Shown: one piece after another, positions 1 to 8,225 of the stretch | How the letters are laid out: every line of letters starts with the position of its first letter | Position numbering within the stretch: position 1 is the first letter of the stretch | From: an uncultured Bermanella sp. | GTDB taxonomy: Bacteria > Pseudomonadota > Gammaproteobacteria > Pseudomonadales > Oceanobacteraceae | Direction of reading: 5' to 3' | DNA length: 56,955 bases | Assembly (NCBI GenBank): GCA_913058575.1 | Contig: CAJXRF010000029.1 | Coordinates: 1 to 56,955, forward strand | Notes under the pieces: generated by a model | Told to the model about the DNA's origin: nothing | The model's input: the letters and a program-made list of their open reading frames with translations, nothing else | Database searches by the model: none | Made by a program: the position numbers and the translations under genes

Positions 1-89
1 ATGCAATTTAGAAATAAGTAAAGATACCCTAGGTATCTTTACTGCTTGAAAGCCCGCAGTAAAAAAACATCACTCGTTCTTTAATGGCA

Positions 90-133
90 CGGGGTTGTAG
101 AGAACCCTTTTGGTCTTTCTACAACCCCGTTTT
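90..133 (+). terminator. Strong stem-loop with short T-tract at the edge of the M48 gene
   Basis: Positions 90-101 and 118-129 form a perfect 12-bp inverted repeat with a 16-nt loop, followed on the plus strand by four T residues. It lies directly beyond the stop codon of the minus-strand M48 gene. The T-tract favours termination of plus-strand transcription entering from the left; it may also end the minus-strand transcript, though no T-run follows in that direction. A second perfect hairpin (9-bp arms, 20-28 and 32-40) lies nearer the window edge and has no T-tract. Confidence 0.6.
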
Positions 134-134
134 C

Positions 135-1205
135 CTATTTGTGCGTTAGGCCTTTCTTAAAGTTCTCAACCATATCAATGCGTTGCTGCGTTGCTGGGTG
201 AGTAGATAGAAACTCAGTAAGGTTGCTTGTTTGATCACTGTCATTCTCAGTGTTCTCTGTACTTGAATTCTCAAACTGTTCTTCTAAGCCCTTCATTATA
301 CTGGCAAAGGCGTCCACTGGCATGTTGTTATCATGCAGCTGTTGAATGGCGAAGTAATCAGCTTCGCTTTCAAATTCTTTGGAATAATGAAGGTCTAACA
401 ATAATGTTGGCAGGCCCGTGACCAAGTCTATGGTGTCAAGATCCCCGGTAAGCAGAATGAGCGCTAGGGTAATCATGGAGTCTTGCAAGGCACGACGTAA
501 TAGGTGTTTGTATTTCAGGTGGCCAATTTCATGAAATAAAATCGCCATTAACTCTTGGTTGTTTTTGGCAAGATGCACAATGTCATCGGTAAAAACAATG
601 TGCCCGTCAGGCAGGGCAAATGCGTTGGCACTGTTGCTAGATCTAAACACCAGTTTAGCATTTAAGTTTCGGTCTTTTTGCAAGAAGGGTTTGGCTAGGG
701 CTTGAATATTAGCTTGTTTCTCATCTGGTAATTGACTGGGGTCAAACATGGTTTCATCTAGCAATGAAAGGGTGCTGCCAAAGTGATCAGAAGTGAAATT
801 AGGAAGCTGGTAGGCAATGTATTCGGCCGACTTGGGAATGCCGCTGGTAACAGCGAGCCAAATGAGGCTAATGGTCATGAGTGTGGCGGTGAGCACAAGG
901 GCTAAATTACTTTCTAGTTTGTGAATGACCCCAGCCCAGAAAGACGGAACATGTAACTTTATTAATTTATCAATACTGTCATGATCATCACTAATAAACA
1001 GTTGATCATCGCCAAACGCAATTTCTCTTGGAGTATTGCCCACTCGCGATTCTATTTTGGCTTTTGATAATTCAAGTGGCAGTTTTTCGGGGTGGCGATC
1101 AATATGTAAAATATGAAGATCGCTTGATTGGCCTTGTAAAACATCCAAGCGAGCTTTCACTCGTTTGGATGTTTTACCATCTAGGTAGATGCCGTTAATG
1201 ATCAT
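135..1205 (-). CDS. M48-family membrane-anchored zinc metalloprotease
   Basis: Predicted zinc-dependent endopeptidase of the M48 (HtpX/Oma1/BepA-type) family. The zinc-binding HEIGH motif is at about residues 225-229, and a downstream ESEAD segment near residue 279 supplies the usual third Glu ligand. One membrane segment at about residues 100-121 follows an N-terminal soluble part of about 90 residues, so the catalytic domain is probably held at the inner membrane. At 356 residues it is longer than HtpX, and unlike HtpX it has a single clear membrane helix before the active site. It lies 20 bp downstream of the DUF898 gene on the same strand, so the two are probably co-transcribed. Members of this arrangement are presumed to act in envelope protein quality control; the substrate cannot be read from sequence. 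Confidence 0.88.
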   Translation of the reverse strand: MIINGIYLDGKTSKRVKARLDVLQGQSSDLHILHIDRHPEKLPLELSKAKIESRVGNTPREIAFGDDQLFISDDHDSIDKLIKLHVPSFWAGVIHKLESNLALVLTATLMTISLIWLAVTSGIPKSAEYIAYQLPNFTSDHFGSTLSLLDETMFDPSQLPDEKQANIQALAKPFLQKDRNLNAKLVFRSSNSANAFALPDGHIVFTDDIVHLAKNNQELMAILFHEIGHLKYKHLLRRALQDSMITLALILLTGDLDTIDLVTGLPTLLLDLHYSKEFESEADYFAIQQLHDNNMPVDAFASIMKGLEEQFENSSTENTENDSDQTSNLTEFLSTHPATQQRIDMVENFKKGLTHK

Positions 1206-1225
1206 ATTAATTAACTAAGTTGACG

Positions 1226-2245
1226 TTAGGCAAAATCAAATACTTGGCCCAGTTCTTCGCCTAGGGCAGTGACATTTTCTTTTTCAGCGGCAACAAAATT
1301 ATCCAATGGTTCAGCCGCATCCATAGCAATGCAAGAACACCAGAATTTGGCGATGCGTACTTTGGCTGCCGGCAGGTACAGGCCAAAGGTCGCTAACGTT
1401 AGCAGAGCATTGATTAAGACAACTTTACCTAGGCTGCCCATAGTTGCGTGACAGTTAAAAGTGTGTTCTTTAAGGCTGAGTTTATTAAAGAACAGGTTGT
1501 TAATTTGCACAATAAAGTACAAAAGAATGCCGATGTAAGTGGCGATCATAATGACAGGCGAAAACAGTACAAGGGAAGGCGCAAATTTCATAATGAGGCC
1601 AATGGGTAGACCAATAACTAAACCCACACCAATGACGGTTAGAAAGATCGTGCCGTAGTCAGCATAGCTGGCCTTGAAATCAAAATTCGAAGTACCGTAA
1701 GCGCTATTTTTAACTACATACTGATTAAGTTTTAAGAATGCAAGGGGGTATAGAATACCTACACTAAGAATTCCCAGCAGTGGCCATACGTATATGGCCA
1801 TAAACGCTTCGCCATAGGAGGCTTTAAAACGAAATTGAATGTTGTTGTAAGCGGTCATGCGGCGTTCAAAAGCCAGTGATTGGTTTAAAAAATAGGGAAT
1901 GGCAAAAATCAATACAATGCTGAAGATTGCATATAATATAGGAGCTGCTTGTGCGGTTAGGGCGAAAATAATTAAAGCGGCCATGGCAATTAAGCGACCC
2001 TTTAGAATGGCCATCGGCTCTGCTAAATAACGAAAGTTGATGTTGTCTAGGTAAAGGTTAGAGTAGAAATAGCGATTGTTTCTTACTGTGGCCCAAGCAG
2101 AGTAAATGCCCAGTGTTACTATGGTCAGCAGTATATTGACGATCCAGATCTTAAAGTATTCCATGCCTTGGCCACGGAATTCAAAGTTGAGTCTCTGGGG
2201 GCGAGTGTCGGGCGTAGCCACTACGGCAGGCGAAGCGTCATTCAT
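1226..2245 (-). CDS. DUF898 (YjgN-family) polytopic membrane protein
   Basis: A 339-residue integral membrane protein with about six to eight hydrophobic segments. The family repeat is visible twice: an FRGQGMEYFKIWIVNILLT-type segment near residues 24-42 and a related segment near 262-290, each followed by the LGIYxxWA/FGLYLPAA type motif (LGIYSAWA, FGLYLPAA). This is the internal duplication typical of YjgN/DUF898 proteins, whose biochemical role is unknown. The ATG is preceded by AAGGAA at good spacing. It is followed closely by the M48 protease gene and preceded by a small membrane protein gene on the same strand, suggesting an envelope-related operon. Family assignment is solid, function is not known. 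Confidence 0.85.
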   Translation of the reverse strand: MNDASPAVVATPDTRPQRLNFEFRGQGMEYFKIWIVNILLTIVTLGIYSAWATVRNNRYFYSNLYLDNINFRYLAEPMAILKGRLIAMAALIIFALTAQAAPILYAIFSIVLIFAIPYFLNQSLAFERRMTAYNNIQFRFKASYGEAFMAIYVWPLLGILSVGILYPLAFLKLNQYVVKNSAYGTSNFDFKASYADYGTIFLTVIGVGLVIGLPIGLIMKFAPSLVLFSPVIMIATYIGILLYFIVQINNLFFNKLSLKEHTFNCHATMGSLGKVVLINALLTLATFGLYLPAAKVRIAKFWCSCIAMDAAEPLDNFVAAEKENVTALGEELGQVFDFA

Positions 2246-2337
2246 AGAACATTCCTTGTTGGTGAACTGTATACTTAATTCGGCCGAGTATATTAATGAA
2301 ATGTGGCGCGAATTGGAAGCGGGCAGGAAATCATTCG

Positions 2338-2736
2338 TTAACTGTTCGCTTTGCCGTTAGGGCCCGTTTCTTTTTGTCGCCCTAAGCGGTAACAATCTAA
2401 AATGCCAATTAGCCATAAAACCCCTATAGCGATTGAAATACTGCCAATTAGCACGGGACTGGCAGAGTCCAGAGTGTTAAGGATGTCTTGTCGAATTAAA
2501 GGCACAATGACGGTAATGTCCATGGGTAGTTGCCCATAAGCGATTTTTTCTGCCATTAATTGTGTTTTTTGAATAACAACAGGAATTTGCTTTACAGGCT
2601 CGTAGGCCAAGGCCGCAAGACCAATTAACGTGAGCAGTAAGAATGCCATGGCCTGTTTAGTTTTTTGTAAAATAAAGTAGCCAGCACCAGGAAACACCAG
2701 AGTGGAAAACAGTACTGCTTTAAGTGAGAGTTTCAA
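2338..2736 (-). CDS. Small membrane protein of unknown function (TTG start)
   Basis: A 132-residue protein with three likely membrane segments: about residues 5-23, 28-45 and 95-113. The N-terminal FPGAGYF stretch is typical of small Gly-rich membrane proteins of unknown function. The start is a TTG codon (2734-2736) with AAGGAAG six bases upstream; the first in-frame ATG would remove the first membrane segment, so the TTG is preferred. It precedes the DUF898 and M48 genes on the same strand, about 90 bp upstream of the DUF898 start, and may belong to the same unit. I do not recognise a named family. Confidence 0.7.
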   Translation of the reverse strand: MKLSLKAVLFSTLVFPGAGYFILQKTKQAMAFLLLTLIGLAALAYEPVKQIPVVIQKTQLMAEKIAYGQLPMDITVIVPLIRQDILNTLDSASPVLIGSISIAIGVLWLIGILDCYRLGRQKETGPNGKANS

Positions 2737-2772
2737 GATTACTTCCTTGTAAGAGTTTTAAGGTTTTCAATT

Positions 2773-3744
2773 TTACTTATTTAAATAATTTAATGTGTTG
2801 GATAATGCATCTTCAAAAGGAGTGGTTGTCCAGCCTAGTTGCCGCTGAGCTTTGTGACTCACTGGAATAGCCTGCCATTGTAAAAAATGCAGTTGTCCTT
2901 TTGGAATAAGAGGCGCTTTGTTAATTAGGTTTGCTAAGCCTTCTCCTAATATTGAAACCCATTTCGCCATATTAAGGGGCATAACGGGCGGTGTTTTAAA
3001 GTTTGGATTTATTTTTTGTAATGCCGTTTGGGCCAGGTCGGTTAAAGATTGATACGTGCCACATAAAATAAAACGCTCCCCAGTACCTGCTTGTTCGGCC
3101 GCCAATACATGACCTTCGCCAACATCGGGGCCGTACACCAATGGTAATCCACCAGGTAATAAGATGGGTACTTTTTTATTTTTAAGTTTTACAAAAAAAT
3201 CATTCATGCCAGGTGAATCGGTGGGGCCTGGGCCAAAGAGTCCTGCTGGGTGTAGAAAGATAGCAGGAAGGCCGTTGTCTAATGCGTTAACAACTAATTG
3301 GTCTGCTTGTTGTTTAGAGCGTTCGTAAAGTGTGCCTTTTGGGTTTGGGTCAATAATGCTTTCGTCATATTCTTTGCCGCTCAGGCCTTCAAAAACGTCT
3401 ATGGTGCTGGTGTAAATAAAGCGCTCTATGTTTGCATTAAGGGCCGCTTCAATCATGTTGGCGGTGCCTTGCACATTTACCTTTTGAAAGGTGCCATTGT
3501 TTTTCATCCATTGTTCGGGAAAGCCAGCCGCATGAAAAACCCATTGGCAATCTTGCATGGCTGCTTTTAATGATTCTGGCTGGCAAATGTCACCTTGAAC
3601 CAAGGTGCATTGAGAGGGAAGTAAACGCTGACCTTTATTTAGGTCTCGTACCAAAGCTTTCACGTTATAGTTTCGTTTTAATAAGCTTTGAATGATATTA
3701 AAGCCCACTAAACCTGTTCCACCTGTAACCAAGACCGATTTCAT
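2773..3744 (-). CDS. NAD(P)-dependent epimerase/dehydratase (extended SDR)
   Basis: An extended short-chain dehydrogenase of about 323 residues. The Rossmann glycine motif TGGTGLVG lies at residues 6-13, and the catalytic YxxxK appears as YERSK. The family covers nucleotide-sugar epimerases, dihydroflavonol-reductase-like and 3-beta-HSD-like enzymes; the exact substrate cannot be read from sequence. The reading frame stays open upstream to 3810, but the extra 22 residues lack SDR character and would overlap the nadB hairpin (3808-3845). The ATG at 3742-3744, which places the glycine motif at the N-terminus, is therefore chosen. The gene lies downstream of nadB on the same strand, but the hairpin between them suggests separate transcripts. 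Confidence 0.85.
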   Translation of the reverse strand: MKSVLVTGGTGLVGFNIIQSLLKRNYNVKALVRDLNKGQRLLPSQCTLVQGDICQPESLKAAMQDCQWVFHAAGFPEQWMKNNGTFQKVNVQGTANMIEAALNANIERFIYTSTIDVFEGLSGKEYDESIIDPNPKGTLYERSKQQADQLVVNALDNGLPAIFLHPAGLFGPGPTDSPGMNDFFVKLKNKKVPILLPGGLPLVYGPDVGEGHVLAAEQAGTGERFILCGTYQSLTDLAQTALQKINPNFKTPPVMPLNMAKWVSILGEGLANLINKAPLIPKGQLHFLQWQAIPVSHKAQRQLGWTTTPFEDALSNTLNYLNK

Positions 3745-3807
3745 TTTTATTGTGTCCGGAATGAGAAAGTATTTTGATAGTAAGGCACAGTGCAAAATAT
3801 GTATAGC

Positions 3808-3845
3808 CAAGCCATTCTCAAAAAAGTTATTTTGAGAATGGCTTG
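3808..3845 (-). terminator. Hairpin downstream of nadB
   Basis: Positions 3808-3823 and 3830-3845 form a perfect 16-bp inverted repeat with a 6-nt loop, 33 bp after the nadB stop. The stem itself ends in a run of T on the minus strand inside the loop side, but no clean T-tract follows it, so termination strength is uncertain. Confidence 0.65.
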
Positions 3846-3877
3846 TTGCTTTAAAGCGGGAAAGTAATTAAAACAGA

Positions 3878-5458
3878 TTAAGGGGTAAGAACAGTGTCGT
3901 AAGCCACTGGTAATAAATCGGGGTGGCTTAACGAGTAATGTAAGCCGCGACTTTCTTTTCGTAAAATGGCACAGCGAATAATAAGCTCGGCCACTTCCAC
4001 TAGGTTTCGCAATTCTAATAAATCGCTGCTTACCTTGTGGTCTTGGTAAAACTCATCAATTTCTTGGCGAAGTAATGCCACGCGGTGTTGGGCGCGCACT
4101 AAGCGCTTATCGGTCCGAACAATGCCCACGTAATCCCACATGAAGCGACGTAATTCATCCCAGTTGTGGCTGATAACCACGTCTTCATCGCTGTCGGTTA
4201 CTTTGCTTTCATCCCAGTCGGGTGCAAACGGTACGTCTTGCTTTTCTTTAATGACTTTTATGATGTGCTGGGCGGCGCTTTGCCCGTAAACAATGCATTC
4301 AAGCAGTGAATTGCTGGCCAAGCGGTTTGCACCATGTAAACCGGTATGGGCGCTTTCACCCACTGAATATAAATTAGGTACATCGGTACGGCCTGCTTCA
4401 TCAGTCACAATGCCGCCACAGGTGTAATGGGCGGCGGGTACCACTGGGATAGGCTGTTTGGCCATATCTATGCCGTATTCTAGGCAGCGCTCGTAAATAG
4501 TGGGGAAGTGCTCAACGATAAAGGCTTTGCTTTTATGGCTAATGTCTAAATAAAGGCAGTCGGCACCTAGGCGTTTCATTTCGTGGTCGATGGCACGGGC
4601 CACAATATCCCGAGGAGCCAGTTCACCACGCTCATCAAACTTGTGCATGAAGCGCTCGCCATTGGGTAATAATAAATAACCGCCTTCGCCACGCACCGCT
4701 TCGGTAATCAAAAAGCTTTTGGCTTGTGGGTGGTACAGGCAAGTGGGGTGAAACTGGTTGAACTCCATGTTAGCCACACGGCAACCGGCTCGCCATGCCA
4801 TGGCAATGCCGTCACCCGACGTGCCATCGGGATTACTGGTATAAAGGTAGGCTTTACTGGCGCCGCCTGAAGCGATGACCACGGTGCGCGCCCGAAAAGT
4901 TTCCACATGACCGGTATTATCATTTAAGACATACGCGCCCACTACGCCCTTGCCGGGCATTTTAAATTTTTCACAGGTAATTAAATCCAGAGCCATGCGG
5001 TGTTCAAATAAAGCAATATTGGGGTGGTTAATGGCTTGGCTTATGAGTGCTTGGCTGACGGCTACACCGGTGGCATCGGCGGCGTGAATAATGCGCCGAT
5101 GGCTATGGCCACCTTCTTTAGTGAGATGGTATTCATCGTTGTTGTCTTTACTGAATTGAACCTGCTGTTCAATAAGCCATTTAATGGCATCTTCGCTGTT
5201 CTCAACCGTGTGTTTAACGGCATTATAATTACATAAGCCAGCGCCAGCATTGAGAGTGTCATCTACATGGGCCTGAACGCTGTCTTTGCTATCTAATACT
5301 GCTGCGATGCCCCCTTGTGCCCAGCGCGTACTGCCGCTGTCTAGGGCGTCTTTGCTTAAAATGGCAACTTTGGCATGATCCGCTACGTTTAGAGCCACAG
5401 CCAAGCCTGCTGCGCCACTGCCGATAACGAGTACATCAAAAACCTGTCGCTGATCCAT
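3878..5458 (-). CDS. nadB: L-aspartate oxidase
   Basis: FAD enzyme that oxidises L-aspartate to iminoaspartate, the first step of de novo NAD synthesis (with NadA), in the cytosol. The 526-residue length matches the family. The N-terminal FAD-binding GSGAAGL motif is at about residues 13-19, followed by the [11 protein letters not shown] signature near residue 43. Further conserved stretches are [20 protein letters not shown] and [13 protein letters not shown], all diagnostic of NadB/SdhA-type flavoproteins. The STRWAQGG segment and absence of a histidyl-FAD motif separate it from succinate dehydrogenase. It is divergent from rpoE, the same arrangement as in Pseudomonas and E. coli. The ATG start places the FAD motif at the usual distance from the N-terminus. 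Confidence 0.97.
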   Translation of the reverse strand: MDQRQVFDVLVIGSGAAGLAVALNVADHAKVAILSKDALDSGSTRWAQGGIAAVLDSKDSVQAHVDDTLNAGAGLCNYNAVKHTVENSEDAIKWLIEQQVQFSKDNNDEYHLTKEGGHSHRRIIHAADATGVAVSQALISQAINHPNIALFEHRMALDLITCEKFKMPGKGVVGAYVLNDNTGHVETFRARTVVIASGGASKAYLYTSNPDGTSGDGIAMAWRAGCRVANMEFNQFHPTCLYHPQAKSFLITEAVRGEGGYLLLPNGERFMHKFDERGELAPRDIVARAIDHEMKRLGADCLYLDISHKSKAFIVEHFPTIYERCLEYGIDMAKQPIPVVPAAHYTCGGIVTDEAGRTDVPNLYSVGESAHTGLHGANRLASNSLLECIVYGQSAAQHIIKVIKEKQDVPFAPDWDESKVTDSDEDVVISHNWDELRRFMWDYVGIVRTDKRLVRAQHRVALLRQEIDEFYQDHKVSSDLLELRNLVEVAELIIRCAILRKESRGLHYSLSHPDLLPVAYDTVLTP

Positions 5459-5628
5459 ATTCTGCTATGCCTCGCTTTGAGCGTAACCTGTGATTTTATG
5501 AGGGTTAGTAGATTTATAAAGGCCGTCACTATACTGACAACCATAGAAATAAAGAAGTATCCCCATTCCCCTAATGTTCAAGAAACAGCGTAAAATGCCG
5601 TTTTTAAAATTAAATAGTCAAATAGGGT

Positions 5629-5655
5629 GAACTTTTCCCTTAAGGCTGCTTCTAA
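5629..5655 (+). promoter_or_regulatory. Sigma-E (RpoE/AlgU)-type promoter of the rpoE operon
   Basis: A -35 GAACTT at 5629-5634 and a -10 TCTAA at 5651-5655 are separated by 16 bp, nearly identical to the known sigma-E consensus (GAACTT, 16-17 bp, TCTGA/TCTAA). It lies about 95 bp upstream of the rpoE start codon, on the coding strand. This predicts that RpoE activates its own operon, as established for rpoE and algU in other gammaproteobacteria. Confidence 0.82.
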
Positions 5656-5673
5656 TTTACTCAATACAGCAGC

Positions 5674-5704
5674 ATGACAATATATTGAGCCCCACTATTA
5701 TAAT
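5674..5704 (+). promoter_or_regulatory. Possible second, sigma-70-like promoter for rpoE
   Basis: A perfect TATAAT at 5699-5704 has an ATGACA-like hexamer at 5674-5679, but the spacer of 19 bp is long. It lies 45 bp before the rpoE ATG. A housekeeping promoter in addition to the autoregulated one would fit what is known of rpoE/algU genes, but the weak -35 makes this tentative. Confidence 0.35.
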
Positions 5705-5749
5705 TAACGGGGACGGTCATAAACTGCATTGGAACAACATGGGGAAGTA

Positions 5750-6346
5750 ATGTCGCAACAGGATACAGACCAGCAATTGGTGCAAAGGGTTCAAAAAGGA
5801 GATAAGCGTGCCTTTGACCTTTTAGTGCTTAAATACCAGCACAAGGTGATGTCACTGGTTTCACGTTATATTCGTGACCACAGTGAAGTTCAGGATATTG
5901 CCCAGGAAGCGTTTATAAAGGCCTATCGAGCCTTACCTAATTTTCGCGGCGACAGTCAATTTTATACTTGGCTTTACCGTATCGCAGTGAATACCGCTAA
6001 AAACTACTTAGTCACCCAAGGGCGTAGGCCACCAGCACAAGATATGGATGTGGGTGATGCTGAGAATATCGGTCCATCTGGTTATCTAACCGATATCGCC
6101 ACCCCTGACACATTATTGGCAAGAGATGAGTTAAAAAGTGTGGTGTTTGATGCCATTGAAAAATTGCCTAATGAATTACGCACCGCCATTACATTGCGAG
6201 AAATGGATGGCATGAGCTATGAAGATATTGGCGAGGTGATGCAATGTCCTATTGGTACGGTTCGATCGCGTATTTTTAGGGCAAGGGAAACCATTGATAA
6301 AGCCATGGCACCTTTACTTGAGCACAGTGCCGGAGAAACGGCCTAA
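5750..6346 (+). CDS. rpoE: RNA polymerase sigma-E factor (AlgU/RpoE)
   Basis: Extracytoplasmic-function sigma factor that directs RNA polymerase to envelope-stress promoters. The 198-residue protein carries sigma region 2 (QDIAQEAFIKAYRALPNFRG, about residues 50-70, then FYTWLYRIAVNTAKN) and region 4 (LPNELRTAITLRE, then SYEDIGEVMQCPIGTVRSRIFRA with the helix-turn-helix). Sequence character is very close to Pseudomonas AlgU. The ATG at 5750 has GGGGAAG just upstream and gives the expected MSQQDTDQQLVQRV start; a TTG at 5729 in frame has no such support. It heads the operon with rseA, rseB, rseC and mucD. A sigma-E-type promoter upstream predicts autoregulation. Confidence 0.97.
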   Translation: MSQQDTDQQLVQRVQKGDKRAFDLLVLKYQHKVMSLVSRYIRDHSEVQDIAQEAFIKAYRALPNFRGDSQFYTWLYRIAVNTAKNYLVTQGRRPPAQDMDVGDAENIGPSGYLTDIATPDTLLARDELKSVVFDAIEKLPNELRTAITLREMDGMSYEDIGEVMQCPIGTVRSRIFRARETIDKAMAPLLEHSAGETA

Positions 6347-6426
6347 TACATTACGGTTTGGAGGCTGTAAAAGGCAGTGCCTTAAGCATTCGACAAATAC
6401 AGTAAAAATAATTTGAGGGACAAGCA

Positions 6427-6498
6427 ATGATCATGTGTAGTGAACGAAATAACCCCTTGTGTGTCTTACATGAATACAACGCAGATAAAGCAGCCTAA
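6427..6498 (+). CDS. Candidate 23-residue small ORF between rpoE and rseA
   Basis: An ATG at 6427 is preceded by GAGGGA with a 6-nt gap, a good ribosome-binding site, and opens a 23-codon frame ending in TAA at 6496-6498, just 15 bp before the rseA ATG. The predicted peptide starts MIMCSERNNPLC, has two cysteines (residues 4 and 12) and is otherwise polar with no membrane segment. It fills the 160-bp gap between rpoE and rseA. It could be a translated leader that couples or tunes anti-sigma factor synthesis, or a chance ORF; conservation is the deciding test. Confidence 0.45.
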   Translation: MIMCSERNNPLCVLHEYNADKAA

Positions 6499-6513
6499 GG
6501 GCTAGAGGTGACT

Positions 6514-7128
6514 ATGAGCGATAAAGAAAATGAAGCCCTATCGGCCCTAATGGATGGTGAACTGGATGAAATGTCGCTACTACGCACATTGAATCAGTTA
6601 GATGAAGAGCCAGAGCTAAAGGAAACTTGGTCTCGCTACCACTTACAAAGAGACACGATGAAAGGTGATGCATCGGTTTTTAGCTCAATTGATATCAGTG
6701 GTGCCATCAGCGCTGCCATTGAGGGCGAAGAGCAAGTAACGGCCATAAATCAGCCGAAAGAAAATAAACCTTGGTGGAAAGCCGTGGCAGGGTTGTCGGT
6801 GGCCGCTTCTGTGGCTATGGCAATCGTAATCGGTGCTCGTTTTAATCCGTTAGTGGACACTCAAGATGTTCAGCAAGTGGCCAGTAAAACACAAGTGAAA
6901 GTAGTGACCCCTGAAATTACGTTAGTGAAGGGGCCAAGCATGGTAGCTCAAACGAATAACAGCCTTGATGGGGTTGATGAGAAATCTTTGCAACAGGCTC
7001 AAGAGCGCTTAAATAGTTACTTGAAGCAACATGCGCAAGACAGTGCGTTAGGCCAAGGCCGAACCGCCATGCCTTATGCCCGAGTCGTGAACTTTGAATC
7101 TACTTCTAAACAGACCAAGGGGAACTGA
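6514..7128 (+). CDS. rseA: Anti-sigma-E factor RseA/MucA
   Basis: Inner-membrane anti-sigma factor that binds RpoE in the cytoplasm and is degraded under envelope stress. The 204-residue protein has an N-terminal sigma-binding domain (residues 1 to about 80, with the typical ALSALMDGELDE opening and TWSRYHLQRD helix), one membrane helix at about residues 88-109, and a periplasmic C-terminal domain. A GTG two codons upstream (6508) is in frame; the ATG at 6514 fits the AGAGG ribosome-binding site better and gives the conserved MSDKENEALSALMDGE start. Its stop codon overlaps the rseB ATG by one base, implying coupled translation. It sits directly in the rpoE operon. Confidence 0.95.
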   Translation: MSDKENEALSALMDGELDEMSLLRTLNQLDEEPELKETWSRYHLQRDTMKGDASVFSSIDISGAISAAIEGEEQVTAINQPKENKPWWKAVAGLSVAASVAMAIVIGARFNPLVDTQDVQQVASKTQVKVVTPEITLVKGPSMVAQTNNSLDGVDEKSLQQAQERLNSYLKQHAQDSALGQGRTAMPYARVVNFESTSKQTKGN

Positions 7129-8099
7129 TGTTACGTTGGGTTATTGCAATGGGTGCAGTGCTTGCCTCGCTATTGAGTGTAAACGCTGTATTTGCAGAAG
7201 AAGATAAGCAGTCCCTTAGCGCTCAAGGCTGGTATGAAAAAATGCTCGATAAGGCTCCTATGGCCATGTACGAGGGCATTTTTATTCACCAAGCTGGCAA
7301 TCAAATGCAAAGTGTGGAGATTGTGCATGGCGCCCGAGATGGGCAAATTTGGGAGCGTTTACTTCACTTGGACGGCCCTAGTCGTGAAATTATTCGCCGC
7401 GGTGAGGATTTGTATTGCATACATCCTAATAAATCAGTTGAGCAGCTTCAGCAAAAAGGCAGTTCACCGTTTGGCAATAAACCCTTAGGGAGTAGTCGTC
7501 AATTAAGTAAAGCCTACCAATTTAGATTGATCGGCCAGCAACGTATTGCAGGTCGCTTGGTAATGGGGGTGCAGTTGGTGCCTATTGATGGGATGCGTCA
7601 TGCTTACCAAATATGGTTGGACCAACAAACCTATGTGCCGTTGCGCACTGAGCTTATTACTTTAAAAGGCCAAGTACTTGAGCGTTATCAATTTAGCTAT
7701 TTTAAAGTGGCCACTGAATTTAACGAAAAGCGTTTCGAGCCAAGAAGTGTAGGTGTTGAATTGGAGCTGGCCCAAGAAGGTGAGGTGCTACAAGCCAGTA
7801 ACGAAGATGTGTTGGAATGGCGTTTAAATTGGATGCCCATAGGGTTTGTGGACCAAGCCTCTAAAGGTTATGCGCCTAAGTTGTCAGCCAGACGCATTTA
7901 CAGCGATGGCATTGTGATGTTTTCTGTATATGTTGAAAACGTAGACAAAGTGCAAGATGAAGGCACTGTTCAAGCCGGTCCCACTGCATTATCGGTGCAG
8001 CATAAACAGTGGCAAGGACAGACCCATCGCATTACTGTTGTAGGCGAGGTGCCCAGTGCAACTGCTGCTAGAATAGCCCAAAGCGTCGAGCTCCTGTAA
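7128..8099 (+). CDS. rseB: Sigma-E regulatory protein RseB/MucB
   Basis: Periplasmic protein that binds the RseA periplasmic domain and shields it from the stress protease until released by misfolded envelope signals. The 323-residue precursor begins with a signal peptide (hydrophobic residues 3-20, likely cut after VFA at residue 23). The N-terminal lipoprotein-carrier-like domain includes YEGIFIHQAGNQMQSVEIVHG and the C-terminal domain includes RRIYSDGIVMFSVYVE, both matching the MucB/RseB family. The ATG overlaps the rseA stop by one base. A long imperfect hairpin follows the stop codon before rseC. Confidence 0.95.
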   Translation: MLRWVIAMGAVLASLLSVNAVFAEEDKQSLSAQGWYEKMLDKAPMAMYEGIFIHQAGNQMQSVEIVHGARDGQIWERLLHLDGPSREIIRRGEDLYCIHPNKSVEQLQQKGSSPFGNKPLGSSRQLSKAYQFRLIGQQRIAGRLVMGVQLVPIDGMRHAYQIWLDQQTYVPLRTELITLKGQVLERYQFSYFKVATEFNEKRFEPRSVGVELELAQEGEVLQASNEDVLEWRLNWMPIGFVDQASKGYAPKLSARRIYSDGIVMFSVYVENVDKVQDEGTVQAGPTALSVQHKQWQGQTHRITVVGEVPSATAARIAQSVELL

Positions 8100-8104
8100 A
8101 TTTG

Positions 8105-8159
8105 AACTGGCGAAAATTGATAGCATGCATGGGTTTGTGTTATCGATTTTTCGCTGGTT
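8105..8159 (+). other. Long imperfect hairpin between rseB and rseC
   Basis: Positions 8105-8122 and 8141-8159 pair over about 18 bp as RNA, with three G-U pairs and one bulged base, around an 18-nt loop. No T-tract follows, so it is not a canonical terminator. It lies in the 126-bp gap between rseB and rseC, where it could slow or process the message and lower expression of the distal genes. Confidence 0.5.
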
Positions 8160-8225
8160 GTACGGCACTCTTAAATACTGTAAAACCTTGGCATTATCAT
8201 TATGACAGATGAATTGTGATTAAGA

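Noticed and set aside
3745-3810. N-terminal extension of the epimerase (22 extra codons)
   Set aside because: It overlaps the nadB hairpin, has no SDR similarity, and the ATG at 3744 gives the proper Rossmann N-terminus.
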